DNA of 64,000 bases from Maricaulis maris_C (GTDB lineage: Bacteria > Pseudomonadota > Alphaproteobacteria > Caulobacterales > Maricaulaceae). The stretch is from contig NZ_JAGDYT010000004.1 in assembly GCF_049116555.1 (NCBI RefSeq), positions 248,001 to 312,000 on the forward strand, written 5' to 3'. Positions 43,764-52,028 of the stretch are shown in pieces; positions within the stretch are counted from its first letter, which is position 1; every line of letters starts with the position of its first letter. A program made the translations under genes and the position numbers. A model generated the notes under the pieces. That model did not search any database. It worked only from the letters and a program-made list of their open reading frames with translations, and had not been told where the DNA came from.

Positions 43764-45191
43764 ATGACACGCAAGGCATGGATGCCAGCTCTGGCGGCGA
43801 CCGCCTTTATGGGCCTGGCGGCGTGCAGCGCCGGCACCGACTCAGACGGTTCCGGCTCTGCTTCGTCGGATTCGGACATTGTCCGACACAGTCTCGATCC
43901 ATTTCCATCGACCTATACGGCCCGGGAGAGCGGCACCACGCTCATTCGTGGCGGCACGGTGCTCGATGGAATTGGTGGCGAGATCGAAAATGGTGATGTC
44001 CTGATCGAAAATGGCCGTATCAGCGCGGTTGGTACGGGCCTGGAAGCCCCGGATGGTGCGACCGTGATTGATGCCACCGGGCGCTATGTGACGCCGGGCG
44101 TGGTCGATATCCACTCCCATCTGGGTGCCTATCCGTCACCAAGTGTCAGTGCGCACAGCGATGGCAATGAGGCCACCCAGCCGGTGACCGCGGAAGTCTG
44201 GGTCGAGCACAGCGTCTGGCCACAGGATCCCGGCTTTGAGGCTGCCCTTGCCGGCGGCGTGACCACACTGCACATCCTGCCCGGCTCGGCCAATCTGTTT
44301 GGCGGACGCGGCGTGACCTTGCGCAATATTTCGGCGCGTACCGTCCAGGAAATGAAATTCCCGGATGCGCCCTACACACTGAAAATGGCCTGTGGCGAAA
44401 ATCCGTCCCGCGTCTACGGCAATCGCGGCCAATCCCCGGCCACGGATATGGGCAATATGGCCGGCTATCGCGCCGCCTGGATCCGCGCCTCCGATTACCG
44501 CGACAGCTGGCATGATTATTGGGAAGCGGCCGAGAATGGCGAGGATGCCACCGCGCCGACTCGCGACCTCGAGCTGGAAACCCTGATGGGTGTCCTGGAC
44601 GGCGAAATCCTGATTCAGATGCATTGCTACCGTGCTGACCAGATGGCTCAAGTCATCGATATGTCAGAGGAGTTTGGGTATCAGGTCACGACGTTCCACC
44701 ACGCTGTCGAAGCTTATAAAATTCCCGACCTTCTGGCCGAGAACGGCGCTTGCGCCGCTGTCTGGGCCGATTGGGGCGGCTTCAAGATGGAAGCCTATGA
44801 CGCCATTCGCGAGAACCTCGCCCTGACCCATGCCAATGGGGCCTGCGCGATGATCCACTCGGACAGCGATATGGGTATCCAGCGCCTTAATCAGGAAGTC
44901 GCCAAGGCGCTTGGCGATGGTCGCCGTGCCGGCCTTGAGATTTCCGATGGCGAGGCCTGGGCCTGGCTGTCCTCGAACCCCGCGCAGGCGTTGGGTATCG
45001 CGGACGAAACCGGCAGCCTGCAAACCGGTCTGCGGGCCGATGTCGTTCTGTGGTCTGGCAATCCCTATTCCACTTACACACGGGCCGACCAGGTCTGGAT
45101 CGATGGCGCGCTGAGTTTTGACCGGCGTGACGAAGACCAGCAGCCGGTCCGCGACTTCATGCTCGGCCAACCGGGTGAAGGAGAACAATGA
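43764..45191 (+). CDS. Amidohydrolase family lipoprotein, probably active
   Basis: A 475-residue exported metal-dependent hydrolase (urease/dihydroorotase superfamily). It begins with a lipoprotein signal MTRKAWMPALAATAFMGLAA followed by the lipobox cysteine. The amidohydrolase metal ligands are all visible: HSH in VVDIHSHLGAY, then QMHCYRADQ, TTFHHAVEAYK, and the Asp of MIHSDSDMG. The C-terminal beta sandwich (TGLRADVVLWSGNP) is normal. Its stop overlaps the start of a second, paralogous gene by 4 bases, so the two products are likely a heteromeric pair at the outer membrane or periplasm. Substrate unknown; imidazolonepropionase- and dipeptidase-like uses are typical for secreted members. 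Confidence 0.88.
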   Translation: MTRKAWMPALAATAFMGLAACSAGTDSDGSGSASSDSDIVRHSLDPFPSTYTARESGTTLIRGGTVLDGIGGEIENGDVLIENGRISAVGTGLEAPDGATVIDATGRYVTPGVVDIHSHLGAYPSPSVSAHSDGNEATQPVTAEVWVEHSVWPQDPGFEAALAGGVTTLHILPGSANLFGGRGVTLRNISARTVQEMKFPDAPYTLKMACGENPSRVYGNRGQSPATDMGNMAGYRAAWIRASDYRDSWHDYWEAAENGEDATAPTRDLELETLMGVLDGEILIQMHCYRADQMAQVIDMSEEFGYQVTTFHHAVEAYKIPDLLAENGACAAVWADWGGFKMEAYDAIRENLALTHANGACAMIHSDSDMGIQRLNQEVAKALGDGRRAGLEISDGEAWAWLSSNPAQALGIADETGSLQTGLRADVVLWSGNPYSTYTRADQVWIDGALSFDRRDEDQQPVRDFMLGQPGEGEQ

Positions 45192-46462
45192 TGAAAGCGA
45201 TCCTTCCCGCGCTCGCCCTGGCCCTTGCCAGCACGGCGCCAAGCCTCGCCCAGACCTATGCCGTCACCAATGGCCGCGTGGTCACCAACTCGGTTCAGGG
45301 CATCATCGCCGATGGCACCGTTTTGATCCGCGATGGCAGCATTGTTGCGGTTGGCGCTGATGTGACCATCCCGGACGGTACCGAAGTTATCGATGCCGAT
45401 GGGGGCTGGATCACGCCAGGCCTGTTCGCACCCTTCACCCAGATCGGCTTGATTGAAGTCGCTCTTGAAGGCTCCACGACCGATGCGGGCGCGAATGACT
45501 CGCCCTATTCCGTCGCACTGGATGTCACCGACGGGTTTAACCCGGCCGGAACGCACATCGCGTCGACCCGCATGCGCGGCGTAACCCGGGCCGCCATCTA
45601 TCCCTCGACCGGCCACAACATCTTTGCTGGTCAGGGCGGTCTGGTGAGTACGAGCGGTGATTCCGACTCGGTGTTCGAGAGTGGCAGCTTTGTCTATGCA
45701 GACCTCAGCCAGTCCGGGGCCTCGACAGCCGGCGGTTCCCGCCCGGCCGCCTGGGCCTATCTGGAGGCCGCCTTCAATGATGCGCGCGGCTATCCGGGGC
45801 GGTTCTCGGCCGACCATGAGGGCGATGCACTCAATCGCTTCGACGCCCAGGCCTTTTTGCCTGTGGTGCGGGGACGCGTTCCGCTCGTTCTGAACATTGA
45901 TCGAGCAGCCGATTTGCGCCGGGCGATCCGCTTCCAGGCGGAAAACGCCCCGGTCCAGATCATGATCGAGGGTGGTGCCGAAGCCTGGCTCGTCGCGGAT
46001 GAGCTGGCCGCGGCCGGAATTCCGATTCTGCTGGACCCGCTACGCAATCTCCCCGCCTCATTCGATGAGATCGCCGCGACGCTAGACGGTGCTCAGCGCC
46101 TGCATGCAGCCGGTGTAACCGTGGCCTACACCACGTTGACCTCGGACGGGTATTACAATGCCCGCCTGATCACCCAGCACGCCGGCAATGCTGTCGCCAA
46201 CGGCGTGGCCTGGGATCAGGCCTTCCGGTCGATCACACTTACCCCGGCGGAAATCTACGGCGTGGGCGACCGCTATGGCGCCCTGGCGAATGGCTATGCC
46301 GGCGATGTCGTCGTCTGGGACGGGGACCCGCTGGAGGTGATGAGCTCACCGACGGCGGTCCTGATCGATGGCGAAATGACGGAGATGGATTCGCGGCAGA
46401 CGCGCCTTCTGAACCGTTACATCAATATCACGGACGAGACGCCATTCGCCTATCGGCGTTAG
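45188..46462 (+). CDS. Amidohydrolase-like protein lacking metal ligands, exported
   Basis: A 424-residue relative of the preceding gene product, with a Sec signal (MMKAILPALALALASTAPSLAQ, cleaved after AQ). The overall fold pattern is kept: N-terminal beta part GRVVTNSVQGIIADGTVLIR, DGGWITPGL, and C-terminal GALANGYAGDVVVWDGDPLEV. But where active enzymes have HxH after TPG, this has LFAPFTQIG, and the later His and Asp positions read LVLNIDRAADLR and YTTLTSDGYYN. It therefore should not bind the binuclear metal centre and is probably a regulatory or structural partner. The 4-base overlap with its active neighbour supports 1:1 production. Confidence 0.85.
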   Translation: MMKAILPALALALASTAPSLAQTYAVTNGRVVTNSVQGIIADGTVLIRDGSIVAVGADVTIPDGTEVIDADGGWITPGLFAPFTQIGLIEVALEGSTTDAGANDSPYSVALDVTDGFNPAGTHIASTRMRGVTRAAIYPSTGHNIFAGQGGLVSTSGDSDSVFESGSFVYADLSQSGASTAGGSRPAAWAYLEAAFNDARGYPGRFSADHEGDALNRFDAQAFLPVVRGRVPLVLNIDRAADLRRAIRFQAENAPVQIMIEGGAEAWLVADELAAAGIPILLDPLRNLPASFDEIAATLDGAQRLHAAGVTVAYTTLTSDGYYNARLITQHAGNAVANGVAWDQAFRSITLTPAEIYGVGDRYGALANGYAGDVVVWDGDPLEVMSSPTAVLIDGEMTEMDSRQTRLLNRYINITDETPFAYRR

Positions 46463-46480
46463 GGGATCAGCCTTGTTGCG

Positions 46481-46508
46481 TTGACTCGCAGCGGCGCCCC
46501 CGTATTTT
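46481..46508 (+). promoter_or_regulatory. Predicted promoter of the second RNA helicase gene
   Basis: TTGACTC, 14 bases, GTATTTT. It lies directly after the amidohydrolase stop and about 68 bases before the helicase start, leaving a short 5' UTR that contains a strong hairpin. Confidence 0.4.
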
Positions 46509-46520
46509 GCGCTCACCAAG

Positions 46521-46545
46521 CGGCCGCGCCACTACGGCGCGGCCG
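46521..46545 (+). repeat. Perfect stem-loop in 5' UTR of helicase gene
   Basis: CGGCCGCGCC-ACTAC-GGCGCGGCCG is a 10-base-pair all-GC stem with a 5-base loop, 31 bases upstream of the start. No U-tract follows directly, so it is not a typical terminator. If the promoter at 46481 is right it would be at the very 5' end of the mRNA. Confidence 0.6.
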
Positions 46546-46575
46546 TACCGTATTTAGGTCAAACCAAAGGACGCC

Positions 46576-48114
46576 ATGACGTTCGCAGATCTGGGTCTGA
46601 GCCCAAAACTACTCGAAGCCATCCAGAAGGCTGGCTATAGCGAACCGACCCCGATCCAGGCCGGTGCCATTCCTCCCGCGCTTGCCGGGAAAGACGTGCT
46701 TGGCATTGCCCAGACGGGCACCGGGAAAACTGCGTCCTTTACCCTGCCCCTTATCGAGCGTCTGTCCCGTGGCCGCGCCAAGGCCCGGATGCCGCGCTCG
46801 CTTATCATTGCCCCGACCCGCGAGCTCGCCGCCCAGTGCGCCGAGAATTTCGAGACTTATTCCGAGGGCCAGAAACTCTCCATGGCGTTGCTGATCGGCG
46901 GCGTTGCCTTTGGACCGCAAGAGGCAATTCTCAACAAGGGCGCGGATGTCCTGATCGCCACACCGGGTCGCCTGCTCGACCATTTCGGGCGCGGCAAGCT
47001 GCTGATGACCGGCGTTCAGATGCTGGTTGTCGACGAGGCTGACCGTATGCTCGACATGGGTTTCATCCCGGATCTCGAGAAAATCTTCTCGCTGGTACCG
47101 CCGCCACCGCGTCGTCAGACTCTCTTCTTCTCGGCCACCATGCCAAAGGAAATCCAGAGCCTGGTTGATCGCTTTCTGCGCGACCCGGAACGGGTGGAAG
47201 TTTCGCGCCCGGCGACCGCATCCACCAATATCACCCAGCTCATGATCAAGCTGGGTGACAACTCGGCCAAGGCCAAGCGCGCCGCCCTGCGCCTCGCCAT
47301 GTCCCGTGATGGCGTGAAAAACGGCATCATTTTCTCGAATCGCAAGCGCGACGTCGACATCGTCGCCCGCTCCCTGCAACGCCATGGCTTCTCGGCCGCT
47401 CCGATCCACGGCGATCTGGACCAGTCGGCCCGAACCGCAACCCTCGCCAGTTTCAAGTCCGGCGAATTGCGTTTCCTGGTGGCCAGTGATGTCGCAGCGC
47501 GCGGTCTGGACATTCCCGATGTCAGTCACGTCTTCAATTACGACATGCCGCACCATGCCGATGATTATGTGCATCGCATCGGCCGGACCGGGCGCGCGGG
47601 CAAATCCGGCGAGTCGATCACGATCTTCGTGCCGGGTGATGAGAAATCCCTGGCGGCCGTCCTCAAGCTGATCCAGGTCGAAATCCCTGAACTGGTTCTC
47701 GACGGCATGGGCACCGCAATGGCTGATGCCGGTGTCTCTAGCGGCAGATCACGGCGGTCCGTGCCGAAGAGTGGTGGCAGTTCGTCGTCATCCAAAAGCG
47801 AATCCACACGCTCACGCTCGCGCAAGCCGCGCCGCTCCGAGGCGCCGGGCGACGAAGCGCCCACCAGCGCGGCATCGGCGGTTCAAAAAGCCGTCGCAGC
47901 GGTAGAAGAAAAGCAGAAAGAACCCGCCAAACAGGCTCAACCCGAACAGGTGGTCACCGAGAAGGCCGAAGCCGGAAAGCGCGAGGCGCAACCCGAAGCA
48001 CCGCGTCGAGGCGGACGGAAGTCAGGCTCCAAACGGGATCGCAGCCAGGACAATGACCGGTCTGTGGTGGGATTTGGCGACCACGTTCCAAGCTTCATGA
48101 ATGCCGATCGCTGA
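46576..48114 (+). CDS. DEAD-box ATP-dependent RNA helicase with long basic tail
   Basis: Second RhlE-type RNA helicase in the window, 512 residues. Core motifs: GYSEPTPIQ, AQTGTGKTAS, PTREL, VVDEADRMLDMG, FFSATMPK, ARGLDIPDVSHV and HRIGRTGRAGKSG, covering residues 1-370. A 140-residue low-complexity tail follows, Ser/Arg-rich first (SRSRKPRRSE) and Lys/Glu/Gln-rich after (EKQKEPAKQAQPE). Such tails bring RNA affinity or degradosome contacts. It differs from the helicase at 8945 in the tail and in using a normal ATG. Confidence 0.93.
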   Translation: MTFADLGLSPKLLEAIQKAGYSEPTPIQAGAIPPALAGKDVLGIAQTGTGKTASFTLPLIERLSRGRAKARMPRSLIIAPTRELAAQCAENFETYSEGQKLSMALLIGGVAFGPQEAILNKGADVLIATPGRLLDHFGRGKLLMTGVQMLVVDEADRMLDMGFIPDLEKIFSLVPPPPRRQTLFFSATMPKEIQSLVDRFLRDPERVEVSRPATASTNITQLMIKLGDNSAKAKRAALRLAMSRDGVKNGIIFSNRKRDVDIVARSLQRHGFSAAPIHGDLDQSARTATLASFKSGELRFLVASDVAARGLDIPDVSHVFNYDMPHHADDYVHRIGRTGRAGKSGESITIFVPGDEKSLAAVLKLIQVEIPELVLDGMGTAMADAGVSSGRSRRSVPKSGGSSSSSKSESTRSRSRKPRRSEAPGDEAPTSAASAVQKAVAAVEEKQKEPAKQAQPEQVVTEKAEAGKREAQPEAPRRGGRKSGSKRDRSQDNDRSVVGFGDHVPSFMNADR

Positions 48115-48267
48115 CCTCTGCCGACCCAATCGCAACGAATGGCCGCAAAATCAGTAAAAGCAACTCATACGCTATAAGCCATTTTTACTACTTCTTTCCC
48201 TTTGCCGGTTAGGGTCACCCCAATCCGAAGAGCGAAGTCATTCGCGTCGGCAGGGAAGGACTTTCTG

Positions 48268-49320
48268 GTGAACGGTCGACTGCTTGGAAATGAAGGTCGT
48301 GAGTTCGCGCTCAAGGCGTTGGATCTCATGGATCAGTTCGGCATCGCGCCGACACCCGAAAACTATGCGGTCTGGGTCTGTTTCGCCAGTGATACCAATC
48401 CGGAACTTTGCGAGACCCTGAAAGGTCACATCCAGTCCGGCGACACCTTCTCGGAAACGATCAATACCGAACTCTTCGAACAGTATTTCCAGTGGAAAGC
48501 CATTCAGGACGCGATTCTGGAGAGCGGCGGCGCGATGTGTCGCGAGTTGGGCGCCGTGCAGCAGACGCTGCAAGCCGCCGAGCGGGACACCGCGGCCTAT
48601 GGCAAGGCACTTGAGGGCGCCAGCCACGAACTGGTTGCCAGCCCGGATGCCCCGGGCATGAAGAAACTCGTTGAAAGTCTGGTCTCGGCCACCGCCCGGA
48701 TGCAACGCCGCAGTCAAGCGCTCGAGGATCGCCTTCAGGCGACCTCCAACGAAGTGACGCAGCTGCGCTCGAATCTGGAAAAGGTTCGCGAGGAGGCCAT
48801 GACCGATGCTCTCACCGGTATCGCCAATCGCAAACGCTTCGACGAAAGCCTCCGCCGTGCACGCCGCGACTCGGAAACCAAGAAACAGCCGCTCAGCCTG
48901 ATCCTGTGCGACATCGACTTCTTCAAGCGCTTCAATGATACTTGGGGCCATCAGACGGGCGACCAGATCATCCGTTTCGTAGCGGGTTGCCTGACCCGGC
49001 ATGCCGGCGAGGGTCATCTCGTGGCCCGCTATGGCGGCGAGGAATTCGGTATTGTGATGCCAAATACCGCTCCCAATGTTGCTGAACAGGTTGCCGAGAA
49101 AATCCGCAAGACTGTCGAATCCAAGAAATTGCTTCGCAAGTCCACCAATGAGGACCTCGGCAATATCACGGTCTCGCTCGGCATCGCGACGTATCAGGAC
49201 GGCGAGTCGATTGAGGATCTGATCGAGCGGTCCGACTCGAACCTCTACCGCTCCAAGACCGAGGGCCGTAATCGCACGACCGTCGATGATGGACGGGCGA
49301 GTTCACGCAGCGCCGCCTGA
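48268..49320 (+). CDS. Diguanylate cyclase (GGDEF domain)
   Basis: Makes the second messenger c-di-GMP. From the GTG at 48268, placed 7 bases after AGGGAAGGA, the protein has 350 residues; an upstream TTG at 48202 without ribosome site is rejected. Residues 1-180 are helical with a possible coiled coil near 130-180 and no known sensor domain. The C-terminal GGDEF domain has the active-site loop RYGGEEFG near 254-261 and DALTGIANRKRFD at its start. The inhibitory RxxD site five residues upstream is replaced by GEGH, so product inhibition at that site is not expected. No transmembrane segment is seen, so it is likely cytosolic. Confidence 0.92.
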   Translation: MNGRLLGNEGREFALKALDLMDQFGIAPTPENYAVWVCFASDTNPELCETLKGHIQSGDTFSETINTELFEQYFQWKAIQDAILESGGAMCRELGAVQQTLQAAERDTAAYGKALEGASHELVASPDAPGMKKLVESLVSATARMQRRSQALEDRLQATSNEVTQLRSNLEKVREEAMTDALTGIANRKRFDESLRRARRDSETKKQPLSLILCDIDFFKRFNDTWGHQTGDQIIRFVAGCLTRHAGEGHLVARYGGEEFGIVMPNTAPNVAEQVAEKIRKTVESKKLLRKSTNEDLGNITVSLGIATYQDGESIEDLIERSDSNLYRSKTEGRNRTTVDDGRASSRSAA

Positions 49321-49351
49321 CCCCGCGCCAGTCACATGTTCGACATTCTGC

Positions 49352-49379
49352 ATCAGGCCGCCTCTCGAGGCGGCCTGAT
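49352..49379. terminator. Stem-loop between convergent genes
   Basis: ATCAGGCCGCCT-CTCG-AGGCGGCCTGAT, a perfect 12-base-pair stem with a tetraloop, lies between the cyclase and the GST gene, which converge. No U-tract on either side, so termination may be partial or Rho-assisted. Confidence 0.55.
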
Positions 49380-49383
49380 CATG

Positions 49384-49974
49384 TCAGCTCTCCGCTGGTG
49401 GCGGCGTGGCCTTGAAACTGGGACGCGCTTCCCATGCCTCCAGCAATGCCGTCAGGTGCGGCCGCCCGCTGCGCCAGCCGCTCTCGGGATAGCGAAAATC
49501 CATGTATGACAGCGCCACCGCCATGGTCAATGGCCCCTGGGCAAGCGGCGCGTCCAGATCACCAATCAGAGTTTCGATCTCATCGATAGCGCGCATGATT
49601 CCGCGCTCGCGGCGCTGGATCCAGAAGTCTGACTGGATACCCTCATCACGCACCATTTCCACGCGGCGTGCGACGGTCAGGTCGAGCAAACCATTGCCGA
49701 GCGCCTCGAGGCGACGGTCATTCCAGTCCCGCGGCCACGGCTCACCGGCCCGCTCACACAGATAATCGGCAATCAGCGCGCTCTCGGTGAAGGCCTGCCC
49801 GTCATCCAGTACCAGACACGGCACACGGCCGAGCGGATTAGCCTGGATCAAGGCCGGATCATCGTCAAAGGGATGGGATTCCAGCTCTTCCACCTCGTCC
49901 GCCAAACCCAGTTCATGCACCATGACGCGGCATTTGCGTGAATAGGGCGAGGTGGTCGAGATGATGAGTTTCAT
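49384..49974 (-). CDS. Glutathione S-transferase family protein
   Basis: A 196-residue protein with the thioredoxin-like N-terminal domain of GSTs: KLIISTTSPYSRKCRVMVHE with a likely catalytic Ser or Cys at residues 8-15, the cis-proline segment GRVPCLVLDDGQAFTESALI near 49, and an all-helical C-terminal domain. It follows sufA by 6 bases on the same strand and is probably the last gene of the suf transcript. Substrate unknown. Confidence 0.9.
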   Translation of the reverse strand: MKLIISTTSPYSRKCRVMVHELGLADEVEELESHPFDDDPALIQANPLGRVPCLVLDDGQAFTESALIADYLCERAGEPWPRDWNDRRLEALGNGLLDLTVARRVEMVRDEGIQSDFWIQRRERGIMRAIDEIETLIGDLDAPLAQGPLTMAVALSYMDFRYPESGWRSGRPHLTALLEAWEARPSFKATPPPAES

Positions 49975-49980
49975 GGTCGG

Positions 49981-50340
49981 TCAGACTTCCTTGACAGGAA
50001 TGATCGTCACGCTTTCCCCACATCCACATGCGTCGGTCTGGTTGGGATTGTTGAAAACGAATTTCGCATGAAGCGGGGTAATTTCATAGTCGATCTGCGT
50101 TCCGAGCAGGAATAACAGCGCCTTCGACTCCAGCACAATCTCGACGCCATGGTCTTCAACGCGCTCGTCCAGCGGACCAGGCGCCTCGACATAGGCCATC
50201 TCGTATTCCATGCCGGCACACCCGCCATTCTTGACACCGACCCGCAGGAAGCCGGCACCGCGCTGGGCCATCAGCCCCTTCACACGCTCGGCCGCCGCTT
50301 CGGTCAGGCTCACTGCCTTGGGTCGTTCACGTACAGCCAT
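49981..50340 (-). CDS. sufA: A-type iron-sulfur carrier, SufA/HesB family
   Basis: Carries Fe-S clusters from the SufBCD scaffold to target enzymes. The 119-residue protein has the three conserved cysteines Cys41 (NGGCAGMEY), Cys105 and Cys107 (DACGCGES). It is downstream of sufT by 9 bases. Confidence 0.93.
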   Translation of the reverse strand: MAVRERPKAVSLTEAAAERVKGLMAQRGAGFLRVGVKNGGCAGMEYEMAYVEAPGPLDERVEDHGVEIVLESKALLFLLGTQIDYEITPLHAKFVFNNPNQTDACGCGESVTIIPVKEV

Positions 50341-50349
50341 TTCGGCCTC

Positions 50350-50784
50350 CTAGAACATGTTCAGCGCGAGGCGCGCTTCATCAGACATGCGATCGGGCGT
50401 CCAGGGTGGCTCGAAAGTGAGATTCACCAGCGCACGATCAACGCCGTCGACCTTTTCCACCGCTTCCTGGACCCAGCCCGGCATCTCGCCCGCGACCGGG
50501 CAACCCGGCGCCGTGAGCGACATCTGGACCTTCAAGGTCCTGTCATCTTCCAGATCGACCTTGTAGATCAGGCCAAGCTCGTAGATATCGACCGGGATTT
50601 CCGGATCGTAGACGCTCTTGAGCGCTTCGACGACGGCATCGGTGATACGCGCCAGTTCGTCAGCCGGTATGGCACCAGTGCCGTCAGCCGGGCGACTTTC
50701 GGTCGTAATTGCGCTCGCGGGCACCGGCTCGGCGGGGGCAGACAGGTCGATCACGTCACGGTTGATTTGCTCGGTCATGGTCAT
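50350..50784 (-). CDS. sufT: SUF-associated DUF59/MIP18 protein SufT
   Basis: A 144-residue Fe-S maturation factor. The DUF59 domain (about residues 46-144) shows ALKSVYDPEIPVDIYELGLI, the reactive cysteine in TAPGCPVAGEMP near 95, and NLTFEPPWTPDRMSDEARL. A 45-residue N-terminal extension is specific to the alphaproteobacterial form. Spacing to sufS is 2 bases. Confidence 0.92.
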   Translation of the reverse strand: MTMTEQINRDVIDLSAPAEPVPASAITTESRPADGTGAIPADELARITDAVVEALKSVYDPEIPVDIYELGLIYKVDLEDDRTLKVQMSLTAPGCPVAGEMPGWVQEAVEKVDGVDRALVNLTFEPPWTPDRMSDEARLALNMF

Positions 50785-50786
50785 CC

Positions 50787-52028
50787 CTAGATGAGGAAGT
50801 CGCGGGCCTTTTTCAATGCGTCGACAAACGCATCGGCCTCTTCAATGGTGTTGTAGATGGCGAAACTGGCCCGTGCGGTTGAGCTCACGCCCATGCGACG
50901 CATCAGGGGTTGGGCACAATGATGCCCGGCCCGAACCGCAACGCCGTACTTGTCGAGGATCTGAGCTACATCATGAGGATGGGCGCCATCCACGGTGAAG
51001 GAGATGATCGCGCCCTTGTCCTGGGCCGTTCCGACAACTCTCAGGCCGTCAATATCGGCCAGACCGGTCATGGCCCTGTCCATCAGCGTCCGCTCATGCT
51101 CCAGCACCGCCATGCGGTTATGCCGCTCAAGCCAGCGGATGGCAGCGCCTAGGCCGATCGCATCGGCAATGGCCGGCGTGCCGGCCTCGAACTTGTGCGG
51201 GACATCGGCGAAGGTCACCCGGTCCTCGAACACGTCGGCAATCATCTCGCCGCCGCCCATATAGGGCGGCAGACGGTCCAGCCAGTCGCCCTTGGCATAG
51301 AGCGCCCCGATGCCGGACGGGCCATACAGCTTGTGTCCGGTGAAGACGAAGAAGTCACAATCAAGCGCTCGGACATCCACCGGCAGGTGGACCGCCGATT
51401 GCGACCCATCAAGCAGGACCGGCACGTCGTGAGCTTTTGCAATCTCCATGATCCGGGCAGCGTCATTCACCGTGCCCAGGACATTGGACATATGGGTGAT
51501 GGCGATCAGCTTGGTCTTATCATTAACCATACCTGCCAGTTGTGGATAATCCAGCTCACCGGAATCGTTTACAGGTGCCCACCGCAGAATAAGCCCTTTG
51601 GAATCAGATAGAAGGCGCCAAGGCACGATATTGGAGTGATGCTCCATCTGCGAGATGATGATTTCATCGCCCGCCTCCAGCATCTGGCCGAAAGAGTGGG
51701 CAATCAGATTGATCGCCTCGGTCGAGCCGCGGGTAAAGACAATCTCCTCGGTCCGCTTCGCATTGAGAAAACGTCGGACATCTTCGCGCGACTTCTCGAA
51801 CTCTTCGGTCGTCTCATTGGCCAGGGTGTGGAGCCCGCGATGCACATTGGCGTAAGAGGCCCGATAGACACCGGCCACGCTCTCGATCACGAATTCCGGC
51901 TTCTGGGCCGATGCCGCATTGTCGAGATAGCATAACGGATAGCCGTTGATTTCCCGCTGCAGGATCGGGAACTCGGCCCGGATGGCCTCGATATTCAGGG
52001 GCGCCGTGATGGCAGTCTGGGCGGTCAT
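50787..52028 (-). CDS. sufS: Cysteine desulfurase SufS (group II)
   Basis: PLP enzyme that draws sulfur from cysteine for cluster assembly. The 413-residue protein has the PLP lysine in FTGHKLYGP near 231 and the catalytic cysteine in AGHHCAQPLM near 370, the group II arrangement. It overlaps sufD by 4 bases. Group II enzymes normally need a SufE or SufU sulfur acceptor; none is in the window. Confidence 0.95.
   Translation of the reverse strand: MTAQTAITAPLNIEAIRAEFPILQREINGYPLCYLDNAASAQKPEFVIESVAGVYRASYANVHRGLHTLANETTEEFEKSREDVRRFLNAKRTEEIVFTRGSTEAINLIAHSFGQMLEAGDEIIISQMEHHSNIVPWRLLSDSKGLILRWAPVNDSGELDYPQLAGMVNDKTKLIAITHMSNVLGTVNDAARIMEIAKAHDVPVLLDGSQSAVHLPVDVRALDCDFFVFTGHKLYGPSGIGALYAKGDWLDRLPPYMGGGEMIADVFEDRVTFADVPHKFEAGTPAIADAIGLGAAIRWLERHNRMAVLEHERTLMDRAMTGLADIDGLRVVGTAQDKGAIISFTVDGAHPHDVAQILDKYGVAVRAGHHCAQPLMRRMGVSSTARASFAIYNTIEEADAFVDALKKARDFLI

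Noticed and set aside
49352..49379. Attachment-site-like inverted repeat
   Set aside because: It is a simple 12-base-pair hairpin between convergent genes with no mobile genes, best explained as a transcript end.
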